Shown piece after piece: positions 1 through 9,519 of a stretch of DNA of 64,000 bases. A program made the translations under genes and the position numbers. The stretch spans positions 234,844 to 298,843 of the forward strand of contig NZ_SWCO01000009.1 in assembly GCF_005117025.1 (NCBI RefSeq). Direction: 5' to 3'. Within the stretch, counting starts at the first letter, position 1. The number at the start of each line of letters is the position of its first letter. Below the pieces are notes generated by a model that was not told the origin of the DNA, searched no databases, and saw nothing but the letters and a program-made list of their open reading frames with translations. Origin of the DNA: Alteromonas portus (lineage in GTDB: Bacteria > Pseudomonadota > Gammaproteobacteria > Enterobacterales > Alteromonadaceae).

Positions 1-1941
1 TTCAATGAAGTCAGCTGCTAGCTGACCCGCCGCTGACGACAATGGCAATGTACCTTGGTCAATCAGCACGCCGTTCACGTTTTGCGTGGTAACGTTAGTA
101 ATGCTTGCCTGCCCCGCTGTTGGCGCGTGGAAACCAGTTGAATACGCACCACGTAAACGGAAGTCGTCAGTTACGTGGAAAATACCCGCTAATTTAAAGT
201 CGGTAGTATCGCCAAACTCACTGAAGTCTTCGCGGCGTACCGCGGCTTGCAAGGTTAGTTGCTCGGTTACGTCAGCTTCTAGGTCAATATAAACCGCAGT
301 ACTGTCTTGCGACGCGCTGGTGTCGCGAGGAAAACCACCAAAACCGTTAGAGCTAGACGAGAACCCTTGGCTAGCTAGTGGGCCAAGGGCATAAGACGCT
401 TCATCACCGGCAAATAAGTCAAACTCTTCTTTACGGTATTCTGCACCAAACGCTACGTTTAAGTCAGACGCTAAGCCTACATCTACACCGTACACAAAGT
501 TAAGGTTAACTAGGGTTTCCGTTTGCTCCTGACCACCAGGTACAAAGTCACGTGGCGTATCTGGGCCTAACGAGGCGTTGATAGTGTTTCGAATAAAGAA
601 GTCTGTACGGTTAGAGCCACGCTGCGCACTGAAGTCGTAACCCAAGCCGTTACCAATTTCTAAGTCACCACGTACACCTACGGTAAATGCCATGTCTTCG
701 TTGTCGCCGCCAAAGCGAGGTACAAAGCCCGTTGGAATAGTTTCAATGAACGAGAAACAGTTATCGTCAGCCTGTACTTGCGCTAGGAATGTAGGATCTG
801 GGAATACATTGCCTTCACCGCCAATTGGAATACCGTCAATACAGCTTCCACCTACGCCAACACCATCAAGGTCGCCTACAAGCACAGAGTGTACGCCGTC
901 TGGGTCGGCTAAACCTGTTAGTGGGTCAACCAATGGACCTGCGTATACACCGCCGCGCTGGCTACCTTCCGTTACAGGGTTACGGTAGAAGAAGCCACCC
1001 GTAACCGTACGTTTACCGTAGTTACCAAATAGGTAAAGCTCGGCTTTGTCGTTTAGCTCGTACGCTGAGTTAATAAAAACTTTATAGTCGTCTTCTACGT
1101 CTGGCTGGCCCCAATACTGTGGCACTTCATTGGTATAGGTATTGATAGTAGAAAAGTCTGACTGGCTTAAGTAACCCGCATCAACCATACCTTGAACATC
1201 GTCGCGCACAACTGAGCGTACGGTACCTTCAACATCACGAATTTCACCTGTGATGTTCACAAAGCCGTCTGCACCTAACGAGAAACCAGCGTTAGCTGAA
1301 ATAGTGTAGTTGTCGCCATCGCCTTCATAGGTAGAACCATAGTTTGCGCGGAACTCAAAACCTTCATCATCATCGCGAAGTAAGAAGTTAAGTACCCCTG
1401 CGATAGCGTCTGAACCATATTGCGACGATGCACCGTCACGAAGTACTTCTACTTGTTTTAGCGCTAACGAAGGAATTGCTGAAATATCCACACCCTGCGC
1501 GCCATCAGAAATACCACCACCTAGGAAAGAAATGATAGAGCCGCGGTGACGACGCTTACCGTTTACCAACACCAACACGTTATCAGGTGATAGACCGCGC
1601 ATGTTAGCTGGGCGCACAATGGTAGCCGCATCACTAATTGGCTGTGTGTTTACATCGAACGACGGTACGTTAGTACGCAGCATGTCTTGCACGTCGCTAG
1701 ACGAGTTTTGACGGAATTCATCACCGGTAATTACGTCTACCGGAACAGGTGAATCGGCTGCAGAGCGGTTGCTCATTCGCGTACCGGTTACAATGATATT
1801 TTCAAAATCTTCTGCTTTTTCTTCTGCTTCTTGTGCAAAAGTAGGCGCTGACATCGCCGCAAAAAACGGTAATGAACTAGCAATAATGGCAGAGGTTATT
1901 CGATTAAGTTTTTTCCCCTTGGGGACGTTACCTTGCTCCAC
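1..1941 (-). CDS. TonB-dependent outer-membrane receptor, C-terminus cut off by the window edge
   Basis: Reading the minus strand from a GTG at 1941 gives an open frame running off the left edge, with 647 residues visible. The GTG has a good ribosome site (AAGGAG, about 5 nt upstream). A signal-peptide-like stretch ends at FAQEAEE (about residue 40). A plug domain follows with the usual sequence landmarks: ENIIVTGTR, a segment ending in RGLSPDNVLVLVNGKRR, and VEVLRDGASSQYGSDAIAGV. After that come alternating barrel strands. Family knowledge says such proteins import large ligands such as ferric siderophores or oligosaccharides using TonB energy. The ligand cannot be read from the sequence. 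The final barrel strands and terminal aromatic residue lie outside the window. Confidence 0.93.
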   Translation of the reverse strand, partial: MEQGNVPKGKKLNRITSAIIASSLPFFAAMSAPTFAQEAEEKAEDFENIIVTGTRMSNRSAADSPVPVDVITGDEFRQNSSSDVQDMLRTNVPSFDVNTQPISDAATIVRPANMRGLSPDNVLVLVNGKRRHRGSIISFLGGGISDGAQGVDISAIPSLALKQVEVLRDGASSQYGSDAIAGVLNFLLRDDDEGFEFRANYGSTYEGDGDNYTISANAGFSLGADGFVNITGEIRDVEGTVRSVVRDDVQGMVDAGYLSQSDFSTINTYTNEVPQYWGQPDVEDDYKVFINSAYELNDKAELYLFGNYGKRTVTGGFFYRNPVTEGSQRGGVYAGPLVDPLTGLADPDGVHSVLVGDLDGVGVGGSCIDGIPIGGEGNVFPDPTFLAQVQADDNCFSFIETIPTGFVPRFGGDNEDMAFTVGVRGDLEIGNGLGYDFSAQRGSNRTDFFIRNTINASLGPDTPRDFVPGGQEQTETLVNLNFVYGVDVGLASDLNVAFGAEYRKEEFDLFAGDEASYALGPLASQGFSSSSNGFGGFPRDTSASQDSTAVYIDLEADVTEQLTLQAAVRREDFSEFGDTTDFKLAGIFHVTDDFRLRGAYSTGFHAPTAGQASITNVTTQNVNGVLIDQGTLPLSSAAGQLAADFIE

Positions 1942-2099
1942 TGTGTTTCTCCTTCAAGACTTGTTGTTTTATATATGGTTTTTAATATTTTTATTATTGG
2001 CGTGGGTAATACTTATAAATGACTATCAATACATGTGCATGACAGCAACACTAATAAACATTAAATAATTAGAATGGAATAACTAAAAAAGAACCATGA

Positions 2100-2119
2100 A
2101 TGAGATAATTATCACTCAT
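2100..2119. promoter_or_regulatory. Possible Fur box upstream of the first TonB receptor
   Basis: A perfect 10-bp palindrome GATAATTATC sits at 2104-2113, flanked by ATGA on the left and ACTCAT on the right. It resembles the GATAAT hexamer units of Fur operators. It lies about 160 bp upstream of the receptor start at 1941 in an AT-rich leader, so iron control is plausible but not proven. Confidence 0.4.
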
Positions 2120-2412
2120 AGGGCGTAATTTATATTAGCCTTTAGGATAATACCCCTTTTCGATTTTGCTCAACGGTGGTTTATCGCTGCTTTCAACGGA
2201 AGACGGCGCTAGGCCTAAAAGGATTAACGATTCTTAAGGTTTTTAATGGCCGCACTTTTGTGCGTTAAACAAGCGCATAGCGTTGTTAGTAGATCATGCA
2301 AGGCAATTAAAACGCCAAAAACAAAAATGCCCACAGTATTTCGCTAGATATGCATTTACACTGTGAGCATGATATTAAGTTTAAAGCGACGCGGTAACAA
2401 ACCACAACAAAC

Positions 2413-2440
2413 GGCAGCTAACCATTAAAGATTAACTGCC
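2413..2440 (-). terminator. Weak stem-loop downstream of the siderophore receptor
   Basis: GGCAG and CTGCC arms with a partly paired AT-rich centre lie just past the stop at 2464 and are followed on the minus strand by GTTTGTTG. It is a weak terminator candidate. The rest of the 1942-2463 gap shows nothing else clear besides the Fur-like site. Confidence 0.3.
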
Positions 2441-2463
2441 CTTGTTGAGATATAGCGCTTTAA

Positions 2464-4557
2464 TTAAAAGCTATATGAAGCACTTAGCTGCGCGTTAATG
2501 CCTGCGCCGTAGTAGCCCACAGTATGTAGGCTGTTAATGTACTTCTTATCGAAGATGTTATTAATGTTCATGCGAACGGTTAGGTTTTCAGAAAAGGCTT
2601 GCGACGCATACACATTACCCAAGAAATACGCACCTTGTTCAACGTTGTAATCAACATTGCTTATTTCAGACTGCCAACGGCCACCAAAGCCTACTTCTAC
2701 CTCTGGTGCTTGCGGTACTGTGTACGCTAACTGGAAGGTTACTACGTCGCGCGGTGCCCATAGGTTTGCATCGTTACCTTGCTCGTCTTCTACGTCGATA
2801 GCGGTATAAGACGCGTTAACACGCAGAGCATCGGTTACTTGGCCGGCCACCTCAATTTCAAAACCATCAGACTCTACCGATACGCCTTCGTAGTAATACT
2901 GCAGGGTTTCTGGGTTAGTGCCAGCGTAAGCGGCTAGGTTGTCTTGCTCTGCAGTAAAGTAGGCGAACGTTGTTAATAAACGGTCGTCGAACCACTGGGC
3001 TTTCACGCCCGCTTCAAAGTTTTGACCTTTTGTTGGGTCTAGGTACTGGCCGTTAATGTCGTACTGTTCTTGCGGCTGGTACACATCTGAATAACTTACA
3101 TATGCGTTCACGTCTTCTGTTACCGCGTAAGTAGCGCCAACGTAAGGGCTGGCTTCGCTTTCTGAGTTATCGATAACCGCGCCTGCGTTTTGCCCTGTAC
3201 GCTCAAAATCAATAGCGTTGAAACCAGCAATAACATGCATTTCATCGGTAACGCTGAAACGCGCAGAACCGAAGTAACGCGTTAGGGTTTGTTCAATATT
3301 TGAATACTCAGCAGCCGCTAGCCATTCAGGCTCGGCAATAGCATCTAACGCATAAGGGAACGCAGGCGTTGGGCCAAATGCAGGCGTAGTAGCATAGTCA
3401 AATGAATGAGCATAAGACACATCGTCGCTGGTAGCGTGACTTACACCAAAGTTCACTTCATGATTGCGGCCAAACAGCTCGAAATCACCAAATACACGGC
3501 CTTCTACAAGATGAGAATCGCGCTCAGAGTCGTAACGTCCCGGCCAGCCAACAAGGCCTAAGCCTGTGTCTTTATCAATTGCGCCGTAGGCGTAAAACAG
3601 TTTGCTTTGATCTTCAAAGTCGCGGTAGTTATAGCTAAGCAGAAGCTGCCAATCGTTGTCGAATACATAGTCTAGCTCTACAAACGCATTGGTAGTTTCG
3701 GTATCCCATTTCGTCCACTCTTGGGCCGTGGTATCGCTAATGTCCCACTCGGCTTGGGTGCCATCGGTGTAGTTAAATACTAGGCCGCCCCAGGTGTTGC
3801 CGTCGGTATTAGCATCTTGGTAAGACAACCCAAAGGTTACGGTAGCGTTATCGGTTAACTGACCGTCGATAACACCGTATACGAAGCTGCGATCGTTCTC
3901 TAATCCATCCAGGTGCGATTCTTTATCTTCAACGCTTGCTACTACGCGTGCTGCCCAGCTGCCGTCTTCAGTAAGCAGCATTGAATAGTCGCCCTGAACA
4001 CGCTTAAAGTTGTACGAGCCAATGCTTGCACCAATTTCACCGCCCTCTTCATTAGTTGGGCGCTTGCGCACATAGTTAATGGTACCCGACGCATTACCCA
4101 CACCGGTTAAAAGACCGTTGGCACCACGAATAACTTCAATTTCTTCATAACCGTAAGCTTCAACAGAACCGGTAACAATGCCCCAGTCGTTCGGCAAGCC
4201 CACACCGTCTATTTGGGTGTTTTTAATTTCAAAACCACGGGCCGTATAGTTAGTACGGTTAGTTTCCCACTCTTCTACATTAATACCCGGCGCAAGCTTT
4301 AGCGCGTCATTAATATTAAACGCACCAAACGACTGCATTAGGTCTTCAGAAAGAATACTAATAGACTGCGGCGTTTCGCTAATTTCCATGGTTAAGCCCG
4401 TTGCACCGCGGCTAACACGGTTTTGACGAACGCCAACAATACGAATTTTTTCAACGTCTGCTTCTTTAACTTCTACCGTATCGCTTTGCGTAGTTTGCGC
4501 ATTTACCGACAATGCAAACGCGATAGGCGTTAGTGCAAATAAACTGCTTAATTTCAT
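2464..4557 (-). CDS. TonB-dependent siderophore receptor (FhuE/FpvA type)
   Basis: This 697-residue outer-membrane receptor has a signal peptide (MKLSSLFAL...SVNAQ). The plug domain has the siderophore-receptor signature: ETPQSISILSEDLMQ, a TARGF-type strand, YEEIEVIRGANGLLTG and NASGTINYVRKRP. The barrel ends in Phe (SASYSF), as outer-membrane barrels do. The length matches FhuE/FpvA-like receptors for ferric hydroxamate or mixed siderophores. The exact ligand is not readable. There is no FecR-type signalling extension. A near-perfect Fur box lies about 75 bp upstream of the start (4630-4648), which supports induction under iron limitation. Confidence 0.93.
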   Translation of the reverse strand: MKLSSLFALTPIAFALSVNAQTTQSDTVEVKEADVEKIRIVGVRQNRVSRGATGLTMEISETPQSISILSEDLMQSFGAFNINDALKLAPGINVEEWETNRTNYTARGFEIKNTQIDGVGLPNDWGIVTGSVEAYGYEEIEVIRGANGLLTGVGNASGTINYVRKRPTNEEGGEIGASIGSYNFKRVQGDYSMLLTEDGSWAARVVASVEDKESHLDGLENDRSFVYGVIDGQLTDNATVTFGLSYQDANTDGNTWGGLVFNYTDGTQAEWDISDTTAQEWTKWDTETTNAFVELDYVFDNDWQLLLSYNYRDFEDQSKLFYAYGAIDKDTGLGLVGWPGRYDSERDSHLVEGRVFGDFELFGRNHEVNFGVSHATSDDVSYAHSFDYATTPAFGPTPAFPYALDAIAEPEWLAAAEYSNIEQTLTRYFGSARFSVTDEMHVIAGFNAIDFERTGQNAGAVIDNSESEASPYVGATYAVTEDVNAYVSYSDVYQPQEQYDINGQYLDPTKGQNFEAGVKAQWFDDRLLTTFAYFTAEQDNLAAYAGTNPETLQYYYEGVSVESDGFEIEVAGQVTDALRVNASYTAIDVEDEQGNDANLWAPRDVVTFQLAYTVPQAPEVEVGFGGRWQSEISNVDYNVEQGAYFLGNVYASQAFSENLTVRMNINNIFDKKYINSLHTVGYYGAGINAQLSASYSF

Positions 4558-4629
4558 GGTTTTCTCTGTTATTGGTTTTGAAGGGTTGGTTTTTCGGGCA
4601 GAAGTATAAAACAGCTTAAAGTTAATTTA

Positions 4630-4648
4630 AATGATAACTGTTATTATT
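4630..4648. promoter_or_regulatory. Fur box of the siderophore receptor
   Basis: AATGATAAC-T-GTTATTATT is a 9-1-9 inverted repeat with 8 of 9 pairs matching, close to the known 19-bp Fur consensus. It lies between the divergent receptor gene (minus strand) and the methyltransferase (plus strand). The receptor is the likely target. Confidence 0.7.
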
Positions 4649-4739
4649 TACGAAGCAATCATTGGAGAAATGCTGTAACGCTGGCTGCGCAAAGCCTAAT
4701 GCGATAATCTGTACTTCAGATCAGGGAGGCATCGACGTT

Positions 4740-5354
4740 TTGACCAGCAGTACAAAAAACACCATTACGCATTACAGCGAAAAAGCGCAGCACTATTTCG
4801 ATTTGTACAATTCAGTAGAAGCTGAGAATGTACATAGCGATTGGAAAGCATTCTTACAAAACGCCAATAAAGGTAATGCGCTAGACGTAGGCGCTGGCAG
4901 TGGCCGCGACGCCAACTGGTTAGCCGAACAAGGGTGGAAAGTAACAGCAGCAGAGCCTGCTGATGAGCTAAGAAATTTAGCACAAGCCAATTCCCATAAC
5001 AGTGTTACATGGTGTAACGCCAGCTTACCCGCTCTGACTGCCCTACCCCAAGCACCAAAAACATACGACATAATACTGCTTTCAGCGGTATGGATGCACT
5101 TGCCTAAAGATGAAAGGCCACCCGCGTTAAAAAGGTTAGCAGAATTGCTTTCAGAAAATGGAACCATGTATATCAGCCTTCGGTTCGGCCCCAATGACGA
5201 AAAACGGCCCATGCACCCAGTTAGCTATGAGGAATTAGCGACGTTAGCACAGAGCACCGGCCTAACTACACGCAATTTAAATCCAGTTCCTAGTCAGGAT
5301 GGGTTGAAGCGAGATGATGTGAAGTGGGTTACTGTTGAAGTGGTGAAGGGATAA
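4740..5354 (+). CDS. Class I SAM-dependent methyltransferase
   Basis: The SAM-binding glycine loop is clear (ALDVGAGSGRDANWLAEQG), followed by the acidic strand-2 end (AAEPADEL) and the post-motif region LLSAVWMHLPKDERP. The fold is the Methyltransf_11/25 type and the substrate is unknown. The frame is open from an ATG at 4662, but I prefer the TTG at 4740. It has a GGGAGG ribosome site about 10 nt upstream and gives a protein beginning TSSTKNTITHYSEKA, while the extra 26 residues of the longer form look untranslated. Its stop overlaps the start of the next gene by 1 bp (TAATG), so the two are translationally coupled. Confidence 0.85.
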   Translation: MTSSTKNTITHYSEKAQHYFDLYNSVEAENVHSDWKAFLQNANKGNALDVGAGSGRDANWLAEQGWKVTAAEPADELRNLAQANSHNSVTWCNASLPALTALPQAPKTYDIILLSAVWMHLPKDERPPALKRLAELLSENGTMYISLRFGPNDEKRPMHPVSYEELATLAQSTGLTTRNLNPVPSQDGLKRDDVKWVTVEVVKG

Positions 5355-8300
5355 TGACTGCTACAAACTATCTGGTTACCGGTAGAAACAAGCAATACCT
5401 TCTACATGAGATTCGCGACGCCCTAAAAAACGCTACAAGTATAGAAATAGCAGTTTCGTTTATTCGTATGTCGGGCCTAAACCTTATCATTCAAGACATT
5501 GAAGATGCGATGAATTCGGAAGAGCGCAATGTGAAGTTATCATTGCTGACTTCTGACTATATGAACATAACTGAGCCACAAGCCTTAAAGCGTTTAATGC
5601 TGCTTAAAGAACGGGGCGCTGACATCCAAATCTTTGAAAGTAAGCAAGCCACCAGCTTTCATTTGAAGTCATATATATTTGTTAAAAATAGTGGCGAAGT
5701 ACTAACCTCAGCTAGAGCGTTCGTTGGCTCTAGTAACATCAGTAAAACGGCACTTACCGACGGTATAGAGTGGAACTATCGAATTGATTACCCAAATCAT
5801 AACGACAAAGAAGCCATAGCCAGAATTGAAGAAATCCGAGAGCAGTATCACTACCTCTTCACATTACCCCAAGTTAAGCCATTAACTTATGACCTAATAG
5901 CTGATTACGAAATTAGGTACAACACAGCAAGAGTTGTTACACCAATTCAATCTGCTGCATCATTGCCAGATGAAAAAGAGCATGAAATTCCGGAGCCAAG
6001 AGAACACCAAGCAAACGCTTTAACAGCGCTTAGTCAGGCCCGAAAAGAAGGCGTTCAAAAAGGTTTAGTAGTACTAGCAACAGGTATGGGTAAAACCTAC
6101 CTAGCGGCTTTTGATGCTGCGCAGATAAATGCTAAAAAAGTACTTTTTGTAGCACATCGAGAAGAGATCTTACTTCAAGCAGAGGCTAGCTTTCTTAAGA
6201 TACACCCAAATAAAAAGGTAGGTCGATACAGCGGAAGGAAAAAGGATGAAGAATATGACTTTCTGTTTGCCTCCATTCAAACAATAGGACAGTCGTCTCA
6301 TCTAGCTAAATTTCATGCTGATGCTTTCGATTATATTGTTGTAGATGAGTTTCATCATGCCGCAGCGGGTGGTTACCAACGTTTACTGCAACATTTCACG
6401 CCGTCATTTTTGCTAGGTTTAACCGCAACACCGAACAGGACTGACGGTAGCGATATTCTCAAACTATGCGACAACAATCTTATTTACCAGCAAGACCTGT
6501 TCGATGGAGTCAAAGCTGATGCGTTGTGTCCTTTTTCTTATTTCGGCATTTTCGACAAAGAAGTAGACTACGAGCACCTGCCTTGGCGCAATGGTAAATT
6601 CGACCCTGAAAAGCTATCTAATAAATTAGCGACCAAAGGCCGTGCGAAACATGTTCTCACTGAGTGGAAAACTAAGTCGCAAGATGTATCACTGGCTTTT
6701 TGCGTATCGCGCAAACACGCAGATTACATGGCAGATTACTTTAATCAACAAGGTGTCGCAGCAGCCAGTGTTCATTCGGACTCATCACTTACGCGCAGCG
6801 AAGCCTTAGAAAAACTTAACAACGGCGAAATTAAAATATTATTTTCGGTAGACCTATTCAATGAAGGCGTCGATTTACCGAAGATAGATACCGTATTAAT
6901 GCTTAGGCCTACTGAATCGAAGATACTTTTTCTACAGCAAATGGGCCGAGGCCTTCGTAAAAGCGAAGGTAAGGACAGGCTAATTATTTTAGATTTTGTG
7001 GGTAATCATCATAGCTTTTTAAACCGCCCCGAAATGTTATTAGCTAGCATTATAGATGGACCGCAAAACCGCAGAAAAATAATCGACCTTGCCAAAAATG
7101 CCAATAAACTACTTCCAGCCGGTTGTTACGTAAACTTTGACTTAGAGTTTATCGATTTCCTAACAAGCCTCTCTGAAGACGAGCTTGACATCCAATACGA
7201 TAAGTTAAAAGAAACCTTAGGTAGAAGGCCTACTTATACAGAGTTCTATCAGTCAGGCGCGAGCTTAGAAAAGCTTAGACGAAATAGGGGATCATGGTGG
7301 GAGTTTGTTGATAGCAAGGGCGACCTCAAAGCTGACGAACTGGAAGTGCTTGAAGAGCACCTACAGTGGTTTAAAGACCTAGCTGTTACTCGTACTTCGA
7401 AGTGCTACAAACTGGTGTTACTTTCCACGATGATTGAGCATAAAGCTTTTCAATCGCAGGTAAGTGTTGATGATTTAGCAGAATGGGCACGACAGTGGTT
7501 TTTGGATAACCCAGAATGGATTTCAGATTTACCGGAAAGTAAACAACAATTAGCCTCGTTAAGTAAATCTGAGTGGCGAGTGCATTGGCGTAGCAACCCA
7601 ATCAAATTTTGGTGTACTGAAGAACCTGAATCGAAGGTTTCGTGGTTTAGCATTAGTAATCAGCAATTTCATTTCAAGCAAAGTATCACAGCAATTCAAC
7701 ATGATTTGTTTTTAGCAATGACCGTTGAGGTTAATAACCAGCGCCTTGCCAAATACAGATATCAGAAGTTAGCTATAGCGTCCCCTTCTTCCAACAACAT
7801 TGTTCAATTTCCCGAGAAAGTGCAGCTTCCCTTTTTCCCTGACATCAAAATAGCTTGCGGGCATTTCAAAACGGGCAATGCGGAGGCATCCGAACTTGTA
7901 AATGCACCATATGGCTATGGAAATATAGACAACTCTCGACATTTCATCGCTCGTGCATCTGGTAATTCTATGAACGGCGGTAAGAACCCTATTTATGATG
8001 GTGACTACCTGCTTTTAGAGCAAATCACACCAAATAATGCTGGTAGTATTAGCAATACAACAGTAGCCATCGAAAGGCAGGATGAAACTGGCGACAATCA
8101 ATATTTGCTAAGGAAAGTACTCAAAAATCCTGATGGCTCTTATACTCTGAGAGCAGCTAATCCAGATTACGATGATCTCATAGCAAGTGAAGAAATGGTG
8201 ACCTTCGCGCGCCTAAAAGGAAAAGTCGACCCGCTTGAGCTTTTTGTAGGGCAAGAACTAATGCGCGAAGAGATCCCTCCGCTTTTCAACGAAGAGTTCA

Positions 8301-8647
8301 ATCCTGGTAATTGGCAATCGGGGCATGTCGTACTCAAAGAAAAGAATGTTCAAATTTTGCTGGTTACCCTAAACAAACAAGGGAAAGGCAGCGAACATCA
8401 GTACCATGATTATTTTATTGACGATAAACATTTTCATTGGCAGTCGCAAAATAGTACTTCACCAAGTAACAAGCGTGGAAGAGAAATAGTTGAACACCAG
8501 AAATTAGGTAGCCGCGTTTACCTTTTCGTTCGAGAGAGCAAATTGAGAGGGAAAACAGCTTCACCTTTTATGTTCTATGGCGAGGTGAAATATATTAGTC
8601 ATGAGAGTGAAAAGCCGATGAATGTGACTTGGGAGTTACTAGGTTAA
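5354..8647 (+). CDS. PLD nuclease / SF2 helicase / S24 peptidase / DUF3427 multidomain protein
   Basis: This is a 1,097-residue fusion. Residues 1-190 form a phospholipase-D-type nuclease module with H103-x-K105 and GSSN at 125-128; the usual Asp after HxK is Val. Residues about 215-570 are a superfamily 2 helicase: Walker A ATGMGKT 242-248, DEFHH 331-335, TATP 357-360, and motif VI QQMGRGLRKSEG. Around 855-960 is an S24/LexA-like peptidase module with GNSM (Ser872) and a downstream Lys921 in LLRKV. The C-terminal 120 residues match the DUF3427 tail (HWQSQNS, LFVRE, PFMFYGEV, PMNVTW). Family members sit in mobile or defence neighbourhoods. I infer a DNA-processing defence or repair role coupled to the overlapping methyltransferase. 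Confidence 0.9.
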   Translation: MTATNYLVTGRNKQYLLHEIRDALKNATSIEIAVSFIRMSGLNLIIQDIEDAMNSEERNVKLSLLTSDYMNITEPQALKRLMLLKERGADIQIFESKQATSFHLKSYIFVKNSGEVLTSARAFVGSSNISKTALTDGIEWNYRIDYPNHNDKEAIARIEEIREQYHYLFTLPQVKPLTYDLIADYEIRYNTARVVTPIQSAASLPDEKEHEIPEPREHQANALTALSQARKEGVQKGLVVLATGMGKTYLAAFDAAQINAKKVLFVAHREEILLQAEASFLKIHPNKKVGRYSGRKKDEEYDFLFASIQTIGQSSHLAKFHADAFDYIVVDEFHHAAAGGYQRLLQHFTPSFLLGLTATPNRTDGSDILKLCDNNLIYQQDLFDGVKADALCPFSYFGIFDKEVDYEHLPWRNGKFDPEKLSNKLATKGRAKHVLTEWKTKSQDVSLAFCVSRKHADYMADYFNQQGVAAASVHSDSSLTRSEALEKLNNGEIKILFSVDLFNEGVDLPKIDTVLMLRPTESKILFLQQMGRGLRKSEGKDRLIILDFVGNHHSFLNRPEMLLASIIDGPQNRRKIIDLAKNANKLLPAGCYVNFDLEFIDFLTSLSEDELDIQYDKLKETLGRRPTYTEFYQSGASLEKLRRNRGSWWEFVDSKGDLKADELEVLEEHLQWFKDLAVTRTSKCYKLVLLSTMIEHKAFQSQVSVDDLAEWARQWFLDNPEWISDLPESKQQLASLSKSEWRVHWRSNPIKFWCTEEPESKVSWFSISNQQFHFKQSITAIQHDLFLAMTVEVNNQRLAKYRYQKLAIASPSSNNIVQFPEKVQLPFFPDIKIACGHFKTGNAEASELVNAPYGYGNIDNSRHFIARASGNSMNGGKNPIYDGDYLLLEQITPNNAGSISNTTVAIERQDETGDNQYLLRKVLKNPDGSYTLRAANPDYDDLIASEEMVTFARLKGKVDPLELFVGQELMREEIPPLFNEEFNPGNWQSGHVVLKEKNVQILLVTLNKQGKGSEHQYHDYFIDDKHFHWQSQNSTSPSNKRGREIVEHQKLGSRVYLFVRESKLRGKTASPFMFYGEVKYISHESEKPMNVTWELLG

Positions 8648-8734
8648 GTTTTGAATAATCTAAATAAATGCACAGGTTCGCGGACTCATCATTTCAACTT
8701 AAAATTTTAAAGTGCTTTAAAACAAGGACTGTAC

Positions 8735-9025
8735 ATGGAAATACTTTTCGTAATGGCGATATCTCTTTTCCCCTTTGCGTTAGTGATACTTTTCGCCGTT
8801 TGCTACAACAAAATTACAGATAAAAAATCACGTATACCTTTTGACTATGCACGTACGGCACGAATCCCAGCCTTTACATTAATACCCGTATTCGCTATCT
8901 CAGTTTTGAGGAAGAAGAAGCGCTTAAACGGGCAATGTCTGCCAGAGATTATCGTATCAAGAAGGATAGAGAAAATTGTAACAAGCACCGTTCAGAACGT
9001 TGTTACCCTCTTCTACCAGATTTGA
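8735..9025 (+). CDS. Doubtful ORF, membrane N-terminus running into integrase DNA
   Basis: The first 35 residues form one hydrophobic helix (MEILFVMAIS...ILFAVCYN). From about 8845 the frame is a shifted reading of the integrase remnant, so the second half is not a real protein. It may be the 5' end of a membrane-protein gene truncated by recombination. A weak AAGGA-like site precedes the ATG. Confidence 0.2.
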   Translation: MEILFVMAISLFPFALVILFAVCYNKITDKKSRIPFDYARTARIPAFTLIPVFAISVLRKKKRLNGQCLPEIIVSRRIEKIVTSTVQNVVTLFYQI

Positions 9026-9507
9026 GCAACCGCACCTACGCCGACCATATTGAGCCTTTAGTTATCGTGGCTATGAATACAGGCATACGTAAAGGTGAGC
9101 TATTGAATCTGACTTGGGCTGACGTAAATTTCGAACGGGATTTCGTAACGGTTAGAGCAGCTAATGCCAAAAGCGGTAAAGCGCGACATATCCCGCTTAA
9201 TCCAAAAGCTAAATCAGCTTTGCTTAACTGGAAACTAGACTGTGAAACTGTGCGTTGGGTGTTTGAAGGTGAAAATGGACAACCGCTTACCGAATTCAAA
9301 AAGGCTTGGGTAGCGCTATTGAATGCGGCAAAGATTACTGATTTTCGTTTTCACGACTTACGTCACCACTTTGCCAGTAAGCTTGTAATGGCAGATGCAG
9401 ATTTGAATACTACTCGTGAATTGCTAGGGCATGGCTCATTGGACATGACACTCAGGTACGCACATTTGGCACCTGAGCATAAAGCTGCGGCAGTGAACCT
9501 TATCTAA
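8845..9507 (+). pseudogene. Tyrosine-type integrase lacking its N-terminal DNA-binding half
   Basis: From 8845, just after a TGA, the frame reads TRIRYLSFEEEEALKRA, the usual hinge into the catalytic domain of phage and island integrases. It continues to 9507 with all catalytic landmarks: Arg in NTGIRKGE, HDLRHHFAS, LGHGS and the nucleophile Tyr in LRYAHL. The arm-binding and core-binding domains (normally about 170 residues) are absent and no start codon lies in the open part before the ATG at 8935. Translation from 8935 would give a 190-residue catalytic fragment. It is most likely a relic of the event that brought in the neighbouring helicase or nuclease genes. Confidence 0.8.
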
Positions 9508-9519
9508 TAATTAGTAGTT

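Noticed and set aside
4662..4739. Upstream extension of the methyltransferase to ATG 4662
   Set aside because: The extra 26 residues look unlike coding sequence and a GGGAGG site supports the TTG at 4740.
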